Source: Rhabditoides inermis (lineage: Eukaryota > Nematoda > Chromadorea > Rhabditida > Rhabditidae). From it: 64,000 nucleotides of DNA. Positions within the stretch are counted from its first letter, which is position 1; every line of letters begins with the position of its first letter. Both the position numbers and the translations under genes were made by a program. This document shows positions 1 to 14,300 of the stretch, piece after piece. The DNA lies in the NCBI GenBank assembly GCA_963966185.1, contig CAWZYM010000423.1, positions 497,501 through 561,500 on the forward strand, read 5' to 3'. Below the pieces are notes generated by a model, which worked only from the letters and a program-made list of their open reading frames with translations, was not told where the DNA came from and did not search any database.

Positions 1-187
1 TTGCTGGTTTGAAGTAGCGCACTGGTTCGAATCAATATTGTTGTACACAGTGGCTAGGTGACAGGGACCGTCCAAATTGTCCGATAGAGAATTCTAAACA
101 TACGTATATCAAATATTGTTTATAAAAATCAAGTTTGTTCAGTGAACCTTTAGATTAGCGGTTTCACGCTGGATCAGAGCCAATTAG
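1..187. repeat. Non-satellite flank, first copy (identical by eye to 27001-27187)
   Basis: This is single-copy-looking DNA that runs straight into the 13-mer array. Read by eye it matches 27001-27187 base for base, at an offset of exactly 27,000. In the second copy this stretch lies immediately upstream of the minus-strand gene (ATG at 26984), so here it should be the upstream region of another gene copy lying just left of the window; that copy is not visible. A minus-strand TATAAAC occurs at 118-124. Alternatives are a true segmental duplication or a duplicated haplotype in the assembly. Confidence 0.9.
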
Positions 188-1299
188 GTCATAAGCCGTG
201 GTCATAAGCCGTGGTCATAAGCCGTGGTCAGAAGCCGTGGTCAGAAGCCGTGGTCATAAGCCGTGGTCATAAGCCGTGGTCATAAGCCGTGGTCATAAGC
301 CGTGGTCATGAGCCGTGGTCATGAGCCGTGGTCATAAGCCGTGGTCATAAGCCGTGGTCATACGCCGTGGTCATACGCCGTGGTCATAAGCCGTGGTCAT
401 AAGCCGTGGTCATAAGCCGTGGACACAAACCGTGGTCATAAGCCGTGGTCATAATCCGTGGTCATAAGCCGTGGTCATAAGCCGTGGTCATAAGCCGTGG
501 TCATAAGCCGTGGACACAAACCGTGGTCATAAGCCGTGGTCATAAGCCGTGGTCATAAGCCGTGGTCATAAGCCGTGGTCATAAGCCGTGGTCATAAGCC
601 GTGGTCATAAGCCGTGGTCATAAGCCGTGGTCATAAGCCGTGGTCAAAAGCCGTGGTCATAAGCCGTGGTCATAAGCCGTGGTCATAAGCCGTGGTCATA
701 AGCCGTGGTCATAAGCCGTGGACACAAGCCGTGGACACAAGCCATGGTCATAAGCCGTGGTAATAAGCCGTGGTCATGAGCCGTGATCATAAGTCGTGGT
801 CATAAGCCGTGGTCATAAGCCGTGGTCATAAGCCGTGGTCATAAGCCGTGGTCATAAGCCGTGGTCATAAGCCGTGGTCATAAGCCGTGGTCATAAGCCG
901 TGGTCATAAGCCGTGGTCATAAGCCGTGGTCATAAGCCGTGGTCATAAGCCGTGGTCATAAGCCGTGGTCATAAGCCGTGGTCATAAGCCGTGGTCAAAA
1001 GCCGTGGTCATAAGCCGTGGACACAAGCCGTGGACACAAGCCATGGTCATAAGCCGTGGTCATAAGCCGTGGTCATAAGCCGTGGTCATAAGCCGTGGTC
1101 ATAAGCCGTGGTCATAAGCCGTGGTCATAAGCCGTGGTCATAAGCCGTGGTCATAAGCCGTGGTCATAAGCCGTGGTCATAAGCCGTGGTCATAAGCCGT
1201 GGTCATAAGCCGTGGTCATAAGCCGTGGTCATAAGCCGTGGTCATAAGCCGTGGTCATAAGCCGTGGTCATAAGCCGTGGTCAAAAGCCGTGGTCATAA

Positions 1300-4200
1300 G
1301 CCGTGGACACAAGCCATGGTCATAAGCCGTGGTAATAAGCCGTGGTCATGAGCCGTGATCATAAGTCGTGGTCATAAGCCGTGGTCATAAGCCGTGGTCA
1401 TAAGCCGTGGTCATAAGCCGTGGTCATAAGCCGTGGTCATAAGCCGTGGTCATAAGCCGTGGTCATAAGCCGTGGTCATAAGCCGTGGTCATAAGCCGTG
1501 GTCATAAGCCGTGGTCATAAGCCGTGGTCATAAGCCGTGGTCATAAGCCATAAGCCGTGGTCATAAGCCGTGGTCATAAGCCGTGGACACAAGCCGTGGA
1601 CACAAGCCATGGTCATAAGCCGTGGTAATAAGCCGTGGTCATGAGCCGTGATCATAAGTCGTGGTCATAAGCCGTGGACATAAACCGTGGTCATAAGCCG
1701 TGGTCATAAGCCGTGGTCATAAGCCGTGGTCATAAGCCGTGGTCATAAGCCGTGGTCATAAGCCGTGGTCATAAGCCGTGGTCATAAGCCGTGGTCATAA
1801 GCCGTGGTCAAAAGCCGTGGTCATAAGCCGTGGTCATAAGCCGTGGTCATAAGCCGTGGTCATAAGCCGTGGTCATAAGCCGTGGACACAAGCCGTGGAC
1901 ACAAGCCATGGTCATAAGCCGTGGTAATAAGCCGTGGTCATGAGCCGTGATCATAAGTCGTGGTCATAAGCCGTGGTCATAAGCCGTGGTCATAAGCCGT
2001 GGTCATAAGCCGTGGTCATAAGCCGTGGTCATGAGCCGTGGTCATAAGCCGTGGTCATAAGCCGTGGTCATAAGCCGTGGTCATAAGCCGTGGTCATAAG
2101 CCGTGGTCATAAGCCGTGGTCATAAGCCGTGGTCATAAGCCGTAGTCATAAGCCGTGGTCATAAGCCGTGGTCATAAGCCGTGGTCATAGGCCGTGGTCA
2201 TAAGCCGTGGACACAAGCCGTGGACACAAGCCGTGGTCATAAGCCGTAGTCATAAGCAGTGCTCATTACCTGTAGCCGTGGTCATGAGCCGTGGTCATAA
2301 GCCGTGGTCATAAGCCGTGGTCATAAGCCGTGTTCAAAAGGCGTGGTCATAAGCCGTGGTCATAAGCCGTGGTCATAAGCCGTGGTCATAAGCCGTGGAC
2401 ACAAGCCGTGGTCATAAGCCGTGGTCATAAGCCGTGGTCATTACCTGTAGCCGTGGTCATGAGCCGTGGTCATAAGCCGTGGTCATAAGCCGTGGTCATA
2501 AGCCGTGGTCATAAGCCGTGGTCATAAGCCGTGGACACAAGCCGTGGTCATAAGCCGTGGTCATAAGCCGTGGTCATAAGCCGTGGTCATAAGCCGTGGT
2601 CATAAGCCGTGGTCATGAGCCGTGGTCATAAGCCGTGGTCATAAGCCGTGGTCATAAGCCGTGGTCATAAGCCGTGGTCATAAGCCGTGGTCATAAGCCG
2701 TGGTCATAAGCCGTGTTCAAAAGCCGTGGTCATAAGCCGTGGTCATAAGCCGTGTTCAAAAGGCGTGGTCATAAGCCGTGGTCATAAGCCGTGGTCATAA
2801 GCCGTGGTCATAAGCCGTGGACACAAGCCGTGGTCATAAGCCGTGGTCATAAGCCGTGGTCATTACCTGTAGCCGTGGTCATGAGCCGTGGTCATAAGCC
2901 GTGGTCATAAGCCGTGGTCATAAGCCGTGGTCATAAGCCGTGGTCATAAGCCGTGGACACAAGCCGTGGTCATAAGCCGTGGTCATAAGCCGTGTTCAAA
3001 AGCCGTGGTCATAAGCCGTCGTCATAAGCCGTGGTCATAAGCCGTGGACACAAGCCGTGGACACAAGCCGTGGTCATAAGCTGTGGTCATAAGCCGTGGT
3101 CATTACCTGTAGCCGTGGTCATCACAAGCCGTGGTCATAAGCCGTGGTCATAAGCCGTGGTCATAAGCCGTGGTCATAAGCCGTGGTCATAAGCCGTGGT
3201 CATAAGCCGTGGTCATAAGCCGTGGTCATAAGCCGTGGACACAAACCGTGGTCATAAGCCGTGGTCATAAGCCGTGGTCATAAGCCGTGGTCATAAGCCG
3301 TGGTCATGAGCCGTGGTCATAAGCCGTGGTCATAAGCCGTGGTCATAAGCCGTGGTCATGAGCCGTGGTCATAAGCCGTGGTCGTGTTCAAAAGCCGTGG
3401 ACACAAGCCATGGTCATAAGCCGTGGTCATAAGCAGTGGTCATCAGCCGTGGTCATGTGACGTGGTCATAAGCCGTGTTCAAAAGCCGTGGTCATAAGCC
3501 GTGGTCATAAGCCGTGGTCATAAGCCGTGGTCATAAGCCGTGGTCATAAGCCGTGGTCATAAGCCGTGGTCATAAGCCGTGGTCATAAGCCGTGGTCATA
3601 AGCCGTGGTCATAAGCCGTGGACACAAGCCGTGGACACAAGCCATGCTCATAAGCCGTGGTCATAAGCCGTGGTCATAAGCCGTGGTCATAAGTCGTGGT
3701 CATAAGCCGTGGTCATAAGCCGTGGTCATAAGCCGTGGTCATAAGCTGTGGTCATAAGCCGTAGCCGTGGTCATAAACAGTGGTCATCAGCCGTGGTCAT
3801 GTGACATGGTCATAAGCCGTGTTCAAAAGCCGTGGTCATAAGCCGTGGTCATAAGCCGTGGTCATAAGCCGTGTTCAAAAGCCGTGGTCATAAGCCGTGG
3901 TCATAAGCCGTGGTCATAAGCCGTGGTCATAAGCCGTGGTCAAAAGCTGTGGTCATAAGCCGTGGTCATAAGCCGTGGTCATAAGCCGTGGTCATAAGCC
4001 GTGGTCATAAGCCGTGGTCTTAAGCCGTGGTCATAAGCCGTGGACACAAGCCGTGGACACAAGCCGTGAACACAAGCCGTGGTCATAAGCCGTGGTCATA
4101 AGCCGTGGTCATTACCTGTAGCCGTGGTCATGAGCCGTGGTCATAAGCCGTGGTCATAAGCCGTGGACACAAGCCGTGGTCATAAACCGTGGTCATAAGC

Positions 4201-4580
4201 CGTGGTCATAAGCCGTGGACACAAGCCGTGGTCATAAGCCGTGGTCATAAGCCGTGTTCAAAAGCCGTGGTCATAAGCCGTGGTCATAAGCCGTGGTCAT
4301 AAGCCGTGGACACAAGCCGTGGACACAAGCCGTGGTCATAAGCCGAGGTCATAAGCCGTGGTCATTACCTGTAGCCGTGGTCATGAGCCGTGGTCTTAAG
4401 CCGTGGTCATAAGCCGTGGACACAAGCCGTGGTCATAAGCCGTGGTCATAAGCCGTGGTCATAAGCCGTGGTCATAAGCCGTGGTCATAAGCCGTGGTCA
4501 TAAGCCGTGGTCATAAGCCGTGGTCATAAGCCGTGGTCATAAGCCGTGGTCATAAGCCGTGGTCATAAGCCGTGGTCATA
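1300..4580. repeat. Higher-order block repeated near 7.28-10.56 kb
   Basis: Marker units recur at a constant offset. ggtaat at 1331 and 7306, the truncated unit pair at 1541 and 7516, and tcatagg at 2185 and 8160 are all 5,975 bp apart. After a 52-bp (four-unit) indel the offset is 6,027: gttcaaaaggcg at 2332/8359 and 2754/8781, gtcgtgttc at 3381/9408, and gtcttaag at 4017/10044. This is a direct block duplication inside the array. Block ends are estimated from the last shared marker. Confidence 0.85.
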
Positions 4581-5280
4581 AGCCGTGGTCATAAGTCGTG
4601 GACACAAGCCATGGTCATAAGCCGTGGTCATAAGCCGTGGTCATAAGCCGTGGTCATAAGTCGTGGTCATAAGCCGTGGTCATAAGCCGTGGTCATAAGT
4701 CGTGGTCATAAGCCGTGGTCATAAGCCGTGGTCATAAGCCGTGATCATAAGCTGTGGTCATAAGCCGTAGCCGTGGTCATAAGCAGTGGTCATCAGCCGT
4801 GGTCATGTGACGTGGTCATAAGCCGTGTTCAAAAGCCGTGGTCATAAGCCGTGGTCATAAGCCGTGGTCATAAGCCGTGTTCAAAAGCCGTGGTCATAAG
4901 CCGTGGTCATAAGCCGTGGTCATAAGCCGTGGTCATAAGCCGTGGTCAAAAGCTGTGGTCATAAGCCGTGGTCATAAGCCGTGGTCATAAGCCGTGGTCA
5001 TAAGCCGTGGTCATAAGCCGTGGTCTTAAGCCGTGGTCATAAGCCGTGGACACAAGCCGTGGACACAAGCCGTGAACACAAGCCGTGGTCATAAGCCGTG
5101 GTCATAAGCCGTGGTCATTACCTGTAGCCGTGGTCATGAGCCGTGGTCATAAGCCGTGGTCATAAGCCGTGGACACAAGCCGTGGTCATAAACCGTGGTC
5201 ATAAGCCGTGGTCATAAGCCGTGGACACAAGCCGTGGTCATAAGCCGTGGTCATAAGCCGTGTTCAAAAGCCGTGGTCAT
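3760..5280. repeat. Tandem block duplication, period 1,006 bp
   Basis: The variant gtcatgtga occurs at 3796 and 4802, gtcttaag at 4017 and 5023, and gtgaac at 4066 and 5072, each 1,006 bp apart. It lies inside the larger 12,372-bp-offset block, so it is older than that copy; the 17,395 and 16,389 markers reproduce the 1,006-bp spacing. Confidence 0.8.
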
Positions 5281-5559
5281 AAGCCGTGGACACAAGCCGT
5301 GGTCATAAGCCGTGGTCATAAGCCGTGTTCAAAAGCCGTGGTCATAAGCCGTCGTCATAAGCCGTGGTCATAAGCCGTGGACACAAGCCGTGGACACAAG
5401 CCGTGGTCATAAGCTGTGGTCATAAGCCGTGGTCATTACCTGTAGCCGTGGTCATCACAAGCCGTGGTCATAAGCCGTGGTCATAAGCCGTGGTCATAAG
5501 CCGTGGTCATAAGCCGTGGTCATAAGCCGTGGTCATAAGCCGTGGTCATAAGCCGTGGT

Positions 5560-6480
5560 CATAAGCCGTGGACACAAACCGTGGTCATAAGCCGTGGTCA
5601 TAAGCCGTGGTCATAAGCCGTGGTCATAAGCCGTGGTCATGAGCCGTGGTCATAAGCCGTGGTCATAAGCCGTGGTCATAAGCCGTGGTCATGAGCCGTG
5701 GTCATAAGCCGTGGTCGTGTTCAAAAGCCGTGGACACAAGCCATGGTCATAAGCCGTGGTCATAAGCAGTGGTCATCAGCCGTGGTCATGTGACGTGGTC
5801 ATAAGCCGTGTTCAAAAGCCGTGGTCATAAGCCGTGGTCATAAGCCGTGGTCATAAGCCGTGGTCATAAGCCGTGGTCATAAGCCGTGGTCATAAGCCGT
5901 GGTCATAAGCCGTGGTCATAAGCCGTGGTCATAAGCCGTGGTCATAAGCCGTGGACACAAGCCGTGGACACAAGCCATGCTCATAAGCCGTGGTCATAAG
6001 CCGTGGTCATAAGCCGTGGTCATAAGTCGTGGTCATAAGCCGTGGTCATAAGCCGTGGTCATAAGCCGTGGTCATAAGCTGTGGTCATAAGCCGTAGCCG
6101 TGGTCATAAACAGTGGTCATCAGCCGTGGTCATGTGACGTGGTCATAAGCCGTGTTCAAAAGCCGTGGTCATAAGCCGTGGTCATAAGCCGTGGTCATAA
6201 GCCGTGTTCAAAAGCCGTGGTCATAAGCCGTGGTCATAAGCCGTGGTCATAAGCCGTGGTCATAAGCCGTGGTCAAAAGCTGTGGTCATAAGCCGTGGTC
6301 ATAAGCCGTGGTCATAAGCCGTGGTCATAAGCCGTGGTCATAAGCCGTGGTCTTAAGCCGTGGTCATAAGCTGTGGACACAAGCCGTGGACACAAGCCGT
6401 GAACACAAGCCGTGGTCATAAGCCGTGGTCATAAGCCGTGGTCATTACCTGTAGCCGTGGTCATGAGCCGTGGTCATAAG
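5560..6480. repeat. Higher-order block repeated near 10.57-11.48 kb (offset 5,005)
   Basis: The unit ccgtggacacaaacc at 5566 and 10571, gtcgtgttc at 5714 and 10719, and gtcttaag at 6350 and 11355 keep an offset of 5,005 bp. Near 10,560 the sequence switches from the 6,027-offset copy to this one, so that point is a recombination junction between two older blocks. Confidence 0.8.
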
Positions 6481-9400
6481 CCGTGGTCATGAGCCGTGGA
6501 CACAAGCCGTGGACACAAGCCGTGGTCATAAGCTGTGGTCATAAGCCGTGGTCATTACCTGTAGCCGTGGTCATAAGCCGTCGTCATAAGCCGTGGTCAT
6601 AAGCCGTGGACACAAGCCGTGGACACAAGCCGTGGTCATAAGCTGTGGTCATAAGCCGTGGTCATTACCTGTAGCCGTGGTCATCACAAGCCGTGGTCAT
6701 AAGCCGTGGTCATAAGCCGTGGTCATAAGCCGTGGTAATAAGCCGTGGTCATGAGCCGTGATCATAAGTCGTGGTCATAAGCCGTGGTCATAAGCCGTGG
6801 TCATAAGCCGTGGTCATAAGCCGTGGTCATAAGCCGTGGTCATAAGCCGTGGTCATAAGCCGTGGTCATAAGCCGTGGTCATAAGCCGTGGTCATAAGCC
6901 GTGGTCATAAGCCGTGGTCATAAGCCGTGGTCATAAGCCGTGGTCATAAGCCGTGGTCATAAGCCGTGGTCAAAAGCCGTGGTCATAAGCCGTGGACACA
7001 AGCCGTGGACACAAGCCATGGTCATAAGCCGTGGTCATAAGCCGTGGTCATAAGCCGTGGTCATAAGCCGTGGTCATAAGCCGTGGTCATAAGCCGTGGT
7101 CATAAGCCGTGGTCATAAGCCGTGGTCATAAGCCGTGGTCATAAGCCGTGGTCATAAGCCGTGGTCATAAGCCGTGGTCATAAGCCGTGGTCATAAGCCG
7201 TGGTCATAAGCCGTGGTCATAAGCCGTGGTCATAAGCCGTGGTCATAAGCCGTGGTCAAAAGCCGTGGTCATAAGCCGTGGACACAAGCCATGGTCATAA
7301 GCCGTGGTAATAAGCCGTGGTCTTGAGCCGTGATCATAAGTCGTGGTCATAAGCCGTGGTCATAAGCCGTGGTCATAAGCCGTGGTCATAAGCCGTGGTC
7401 ATAAGCCGTGGTCATAAGCCGTGGTCATAAGCCGTGGTCATAAGCCGTGGTCATAAGCCGTGGTCATAAGCCGTGGTCATAAGCCGTGGTCATAAGCCGT
7501 GGTCATAAGCCGTGGTCATAAGCCATAAGCCGTGGTCATAAGCCGTGGTCATAAGCCGTGGACACAAGCCGTGGACACAAGCCATGGTCATAAGCCGTGG
7601 TAATAAGCCGTGGTCATGAGCCGTGATCATAAGTCGTGGTCATAAGCCGTGGACATAAACCGTGGTCATAAGCCGTGGTCATAAGCCGTGGTCATAAGCC
7701 GTGGTCATAAGCCGTGGTCATAAGCCGTGGTCATAAGCCGTGGTCATAAGCCGTGGTCATAAGCCGTGGTCATAAGCCGTGGTCAAAAGCCGTGGTCATA
7801 AGCCGTGGTCATAAGCCGTGGTCATAAGCCGTGGTCATAAGCCGTGGTCATAAGCCGTGGACACAAGCCGTGGACACAAGCCATGGTCATAAGCCGTGGT
7901 AATAAGCCGTGGTCATGAGCCGTGATCATAAGTCGTGGTCATAAGCCGTGGTCATAAGCCGTGGTCATAAGCCGTGGTCATAAGCCGTGGTCATAAGCCG
8001 TGGTCATGAGCCGTGGTCATAAGCCGTGGTCATAAGCCGTGGTCATAAGCCGTGGTCATAAGCCGTGGTCATAAGCCGTGGTCATAAGCCGTGGTCATAA
8101 GCCGTGGTCATAAGCCGTAGTCATAAGCCGTGGTCATAAGCCGTGGTCATAAGCCGTGGTCATAGGCCGTGGTCATAAGCCGTGGACACAAGCCGTGGAC
8201 ACAAGCCGTGGTCATAAGCCGTAGTCATAAGCAGTGCTCATTACCTGTAGCCGTGGTCATGAGCCGTGGTCATAAGCCGTGGTCATAAGCGGTGGTCATA
8301 AGCCGTGTTCAAAAGCCGTGGTCATAAGCCGTGGTCATAAGCCGTGGTCATAAGCCGTGTTCAAAAGGCGTGGTCATAAGCCGTGGTCATAAGCCGTGGT
8401 CATAAGCCGTGGTCATAAGCCGTGGACACAAGCCGTGGTCATAAGCCGTGGTCATAAGCCGTGGTCATTACCTGTAGCCGTGGTCATGAGCCGTGGTCAT
8501 AAGCCGTGGTCATAAGCCGTGGTCATAAGCCGTGGTCATAAGCCGTGGTCATAAGCCGTGGACACAAGCCGTGGTCATAAGCCGTGGTCATAAGCCGTGG
8601 TCATAAGCCGTGGTCATAAGCCGTGGTCATAAGCCGTGGTCATGAGCCGTGGTCATAAGCCGTGGTCATAAGCCGTGGTCATAAGCCGTGGTCATAAGCC
8701 GTGGTCATAAGCCGTGGTCATAAGCCGTGGTCATAAGCCGTGTTCAAAAGCCGTGGTCATAAGCCGTGGTCATAAGCCGTGTTCAAAAGGCGTGGTCATA
8801 AGCCGTGGTCATAAGCCGTGGTCATAAGCCGTGGTCATAAGCCGTGGACACAAGCCGTGGTCATAAGCCGTGGTCATAAGCCGTGGTCATTACCTGTAGC
8901 CGTGGTCATGAGCCGTGGTCATAAGCCGTGGTCATAAGCCGTGGTCATAAGCCGTGGTCATAAGCCGTGGTCATAAGCCGTGGACACAAGCCGTGGTCAT
9001 AAGCCGTGGTCATAAGCCGTGTTCAAAAGCCGTGGTCATAAGCCGTCGTCATAAGCCGTGGTCATAAGCCGTGGACACAAGCCGTGGACACAAGCCGTGG
9101 TCATAAGCTGTGGTCATAAGCCGTGGTCATTACCTGTAGCCGTGGTCATCACAAGCCGTGGTCATAAGCCGTGGTCATAAGCCGTGGTCATAAGCCGTGG
9201 TCATAAGCCGTGGTCATAAGCCGTGGTCATAAGCCGTGGTCATAAGCCGTGGTCATAAGCCGTGGACACAAACCGTGGTCATAAGCCGTGGTCATAAGCC
9301 GTGGTCATAAGCCGTGGTCATAAGCCGTGGTCATGAGCCGTGGTCATAAGCCGTGGTCATAAGCCGTGGTCATAAGCCGTGGTCATGAGCCGTGGTCATA

Positions 9401-11339
9401 AGCCGTGGTCGTGTTCAAAAGCCGTGGACACAAGCCATGGTCATAAGCCGTGGTCATAAGCAGTGGTCATCAGCCGTGGTCATGTGACGTGGTCATAAGC
9501 CGTGTTCAAAAGCCGTGGTCATAAGCCGTGGTCATAAGCCGTGGTCATAAGCCGTGGTCATAAGCCGTGGTCATAAGCCGTGGTCATAAGCCGTGGTCAT
9601 AAGCCGTGGTCATAAGCCGTGGTCATAAGCCGTGGTCATAAGCCGTGGACACAAGCCGTGGACACAAGCCATGCTCATAAGCCGTGGTCATAAGCCGTGG
9701 TCATAAGCCGTGGTCATAAGTCGTGGTCATAAGCCGTGGTCATAAGCCGTGGTCATAAGCCGTGGTCATAAGCTGTGGTCATAAGCCGTAGCCGTGGTCA
9801 TAAACAGTGGTCATCAGCCGTGGTCATGTGACATGGTCATAAGCCGTGTTCAAAAGCCGTGGTCATAAGCCGTGGTCATAAGCCGTGGTCATAAGCCGTG
9901 TTCAAAAGCCGTGGTCATAAGCCGTGGTCATAAGCCGTGGTCATAAGCCGTGGTCATAAGCCGTGGTCAAAAGCTGTGGTCATAAGCCGTGGTCATAAGC
10001 CGTGGTCATAAGCCGTGGTCATAAGCCGTGGTCATAAGCCGTGGTCTTAAGCCGTGGTCATAAGCCGTGGACACAAGCCGTGGACACAAGCCGTGAACAC
10101 AAGCCGTGGTCATAAGCCGTGGTCATAAGCCGTGGTCATTACCTGTAGCCGTGGTCATGAGCCGTGGTCATAAGCCGTGGTCATAAGCCGTGGACACAAG
10201 CCGTGGTCATAAACCGTGGTCATAAGCCGTGGTCATAAGCCGTGGACACAAGCCGTGGTCATAAGCCGTGGTCATAAGCCGTGTTCAAAAGCCGTGGTCA
10301 TAAGCCGTGGTCATAAGCCGTGGTCATAAGCCGTGGACACAAGCCGTGGACACAAGCCGTGGTCATAAGCCGAGGTCATAAGCCGTGGTCATTACCTGTA
10401 GCCGTGGTCATGAGCCGTGGTCTTAAGCCGTGGTCATAAGCCGTGGACACAAGCCGTGGTCATAAGCCGTGGTCATAAGCCGTGGTCATAAGCCGTGGTC
10501 ATAAGCCGTGGTCATAAGCCGTGGTCATAAGCCGTGGTCATAAGCCGTGGTCATAAGCCGTGGTCATAAGCCGTGGACACAAACCGTGGTCATAAGCCGT
10601 GGTCATAAGCCGTGGTCATAAGCCGTGGTCATAAGCCGTGGTCATGAGCCGTGGTCATAAGCCGTGGTCATAAGCCGTGGTCATAAGCCGTGGTCATGAG
10701 CCGTGGTCATAAGCCGTGGTCGTGTTCAAAAGCCGTGGACACAAGCCATGGTCATAAGCCGTGGTCATAAGCAGTGGTCATCAGCCGTGGTCATGTGACG
10801 TGGTCATAAGCCGTGTTCAAAAGCCGTGGTCATAAGCCGTGGTCATAAGCCGTGGTCATAAGCCGTGGTCATAAGCCGTGGTCATAAGCCGTGGTCATAA
10901 GCCGTGGTCATAAGCCGTGGTCATAAGCCGTGGTCATAAGCCGTGGTCATAAGCCGTGGACACAAGCCGTGGACACAAGCCATGCTCATAAGCCGTGGTC
11001 ATAAGCCGTGGTCATAAGCCGTGGTCATAAGTCGTGGTCATAAGCCGTGGTCATAAGCCGTGGTCATAAGCCGTGGTCATAAGCTGTGGTCATAAGCCGT
11101 AGCCGTGGTCATAAACAGTGGTCATCAGCCGTGGTCATGTGACGTGGTCATAAGCCGTGTTCAAAAGCCGTGGTCATAAGCCGTGGTCATAAGCCGTGGT
11201 CATAAGCCGTGTTCAAAAGCCGTGGTCATAAGCCGTGGTCATAAGCCGTGGTCATAAGCCGTGGTCATAAGCCGTGGTCAAAAGCTGTGGTCATAAGCCG
11301 TGGTCATAAGCCGTGGTCATAAGCCGTGGTCATAAGCCG

Positions 11340-14300
11340 TGGTCATAAGCCGTGGTCTTAAGCCGTGGTCATAAGCTGTGGACACAAGCCGTGGACACAA
11401 GCCGTGAACACAAGCCGTGGTCATAAGCCGTGGTCATAAGCCGTGGTCATTACCTGTAGCCGTGGTCATGAGCCGTGGTCATAAGCCGTGGTCATAAGCC
11501 GTGGACACAAGCCGTGGTCATAAACCGTGGTCATAAGCCGTGGTCATAAGCCGTGGACACAAGCCGTGGTCATAAGCCGTGGTCATAAGCCGTGTTCAAA
11601 AGCCGTGGTCATAAGCCGTGGTCATAAGCCGTGGTCATAAGCCGTGGACACAAGCCGTGGACACAAGCCGTGGTCATAAGCCGAGGTCATAAGCCGTGGT
11701 CATTACCTGTAGCCGTGGTCATGAGCCGTGGTCTTAAGCCGTGGTCATAAGCCGTGGACACAAGCCGTGGTCATAAGCCGTGGTCATAAGCCGTGGTCAT
11801 AAGCCGTGGTCATAAGCCGTGGTCATAAGCCGTGGTCATAAGCCGTGGTCATAAGCCGTGGTCATAAGCCGTGGTCATAAGCCGTGGTCATAAGCCGTGG
11901 TCATAAGCCGTGGTCATAAGCCGTGGTCATAAGCCGTGGTCATAAGCCGTGGTCATAAGCCGTGGACACAAGTCGTGGACACAAGCCATGGTCATAAGCC
12001 GTGGTCATAAGCCGTGGTCATAAGCCGTGGTCATAAGTCGTGGTCATAAGCCGTGGTCATAAGCCGTGGTCATAAGCCGTGATCATAAGCTGTGGTCATA
12101 AGCCGTAGCCGTGGTCATAAGCAGTGGTCATCAGCCGTGGTCATGTGACGTGGTCATAAGCCGTGTTCAAAAGCCGTGGTCATAAGCCGTGGTCATAAGC
12201 CGTGGTCATAAGCCGTGTTCAAAAGCCGTGGTCATAAGCCGTGGTCATAAGCCGTGGTCATAAGCCGTGGTCATAAGCCGTGGTCAAAAGCTGTGGTCAT
12301 AAGCCGTGGTCATAAGCCGTGGTCATAAGCCGTGGACATAAGCCGTGGTCATAAGCCGTGGTCTTAAGCCGTGGTCATAAGCCGTGGACACAAGCCGTGG
12401 ACACAAGCCGTGGACACAAGCCGTGAACACAAGCCGTGGTCATAAGCCGTGGTCATAAGCCGTGGTCATAAGCCGTGGTCATTACCTGTAGCCGTGGTCA
12501 TGAGCCGTGGTCATAAGCCGTGGTCATAAGCCGTGGACACAAGCCGTGGTCATAAACCGTGGTCATAAGCCGTGGTCATAAGCCGTGGACACAAGCCGTG
12601 GTCATAAGCCGTGGTCATAAGCCGTGTTCAAAAGCCGTGGTCATAAGCCGTGGTCATAAGCCGTGGTCATAAGCCGTGGACACAAGCCGTGGACACAAGC
12701 CGTGGTCATAAGCCGAGGTCATAAGCCGTGGTCATTACCTGTAGCCGTGGTCATGAGCCGTGGTCATGAGCCGTGGTCATAAGCCGTGGTCATAAGCCGT
12801 GGACACAAGCCGTGGTCATAAGCCGTGGTCATAAGCCGTGGACACAAGCCGTGGTCATAAGCCGTGGTCATAAGCCGTGTTCAAAAGCCGTGGTCATAAG
12901 CCGTGGTCATAAGCCGTGGTCATAAGCCGTGGACACAAGCCGTGGACACAAGCCGTGGTCATAAGCCGAGGTCATAAGCCGTGGTCATTACCTGTAGCCG
13001 TGGTCATGAGCCGTGGTCATGAGCCGTGGTCATAAGCCGTGGTCATAAGCCGTGGACACAAGCCGTGGTCATAAGCCGTGGTCATAAGCCGTGGTCATAA
13101 GCCGTGGACACAAGCCGTGGTCATAAGCCGTGGTCATAAGCCGTGGTCATAAGCCGTGGTCATAAGCCGTGGTCATTACCTGTAGCCGTGGTCATAAGCC
13201 GTGGTCTTAAGCCGTGGTCATAAGCCGTGGTCATAAGCCGTGGTCATAAGCCGTGGTCATAAGCCGTGGTCATAAGCCGTGGTCAGAAGCCGTGGTCATA
13301 AGCCGTGGTCATAAGCCGTGGTCATAAGCCGTGGTCATAAGCCGTGGTCATGAGCCGTGGTCATGAGCCGTGGTCATAAGCCGTGGTCATAAGCCGTGGT
13401 CATAAGCCGTGGTCAGAAGCCGTGGTCATAAGCCGTGGTCATAAGCCGTGGACACAAGCCGTGGACACAAGCCATGGTCATAAGCCGTGGTCATAAGCCG
13501 TGGTCATAAGCCGTGGTCAAAAGCCGTGGTCATAAGCCGTGGTCATAAGCCGTGGTCATAAACCGTGGTCATAACCTGTGGTCATAAGCCGTGGTCATAA
13601 GCCGTGGTCATAAGCCGTGGTCATAAGCCGTGGTCATAAGCCGTGGACACAAGCCGTGGTCATAAGCCGTGGTCATAAGCCGTGGTCATAAGCCGTGGAC
13701 ACAAGCCGTGGTCATAAGCCGTGGTCATAAGCCGTGGTCATAAGCCGTGGTCATAAGCCGTGGTCATAAGCCGTGGTCATTACCTGTAGCCGTGGTCATG
13801 AGCCGTGGTCATAAGCCGTGGTCATAAGCCGTGGACACAAGCCGTGGTCATAAGCCGTGGTCATAAGCCGTGGACACAAGCCGTGTTCATAAGCCGTGGA
13901 CACAAGCCGTGGACACAAGCCGTGGTCATAAGCCGAGGTCATAAGCCGTGGTCATAAGCCGTGGTCATAAGCCGTGGTCATAAGCCGTGGTCATAAGCCG
14001 TGGTCATAAGCCGTGGTCTTAAGCCGTGGTCATAAGCCGTGGACACAAGCCGTGGACACAAGCCGTGAACACAAGCCGTGGTCATAAGCCGTGGTCATAA
14101 GCCGTGGTCATAAGCCGTGGTCAAAAGCCGTGGTCATAAGCCGTGGTCATAAGCCGTGGTCATAAGCCGTGGTCATAAGCCGTGGTCATTACCTGTAGCC
14201 GTGGTCATGAGCCGTGGTCATAAGCCGTGGTCATAAGCCGTGGACACGTGGTCATAAGCCGTGTTCATAAGCCGTGGACACAAGCCGTGGACACAAGCCG

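Larger units (their letters stand above)
2600..6480. repeat. Higher-order block repeated near 14.97-18.85 kb (offset 12,372)
   Basis: Six or more rare units keep exactly the same offset of 12,372 bp: 2715/15087, 2754/15126, 3381/15753, 4017/16389, 5023/17395, 5714/18086 and 6350/18722. Homology ends near 6,488, where the first copy jumps to a different unit order. A constant offset over about 3.9 kb of 13-mers means essentially no unit gains or losses since the copy was made. Confidence 0.88.
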
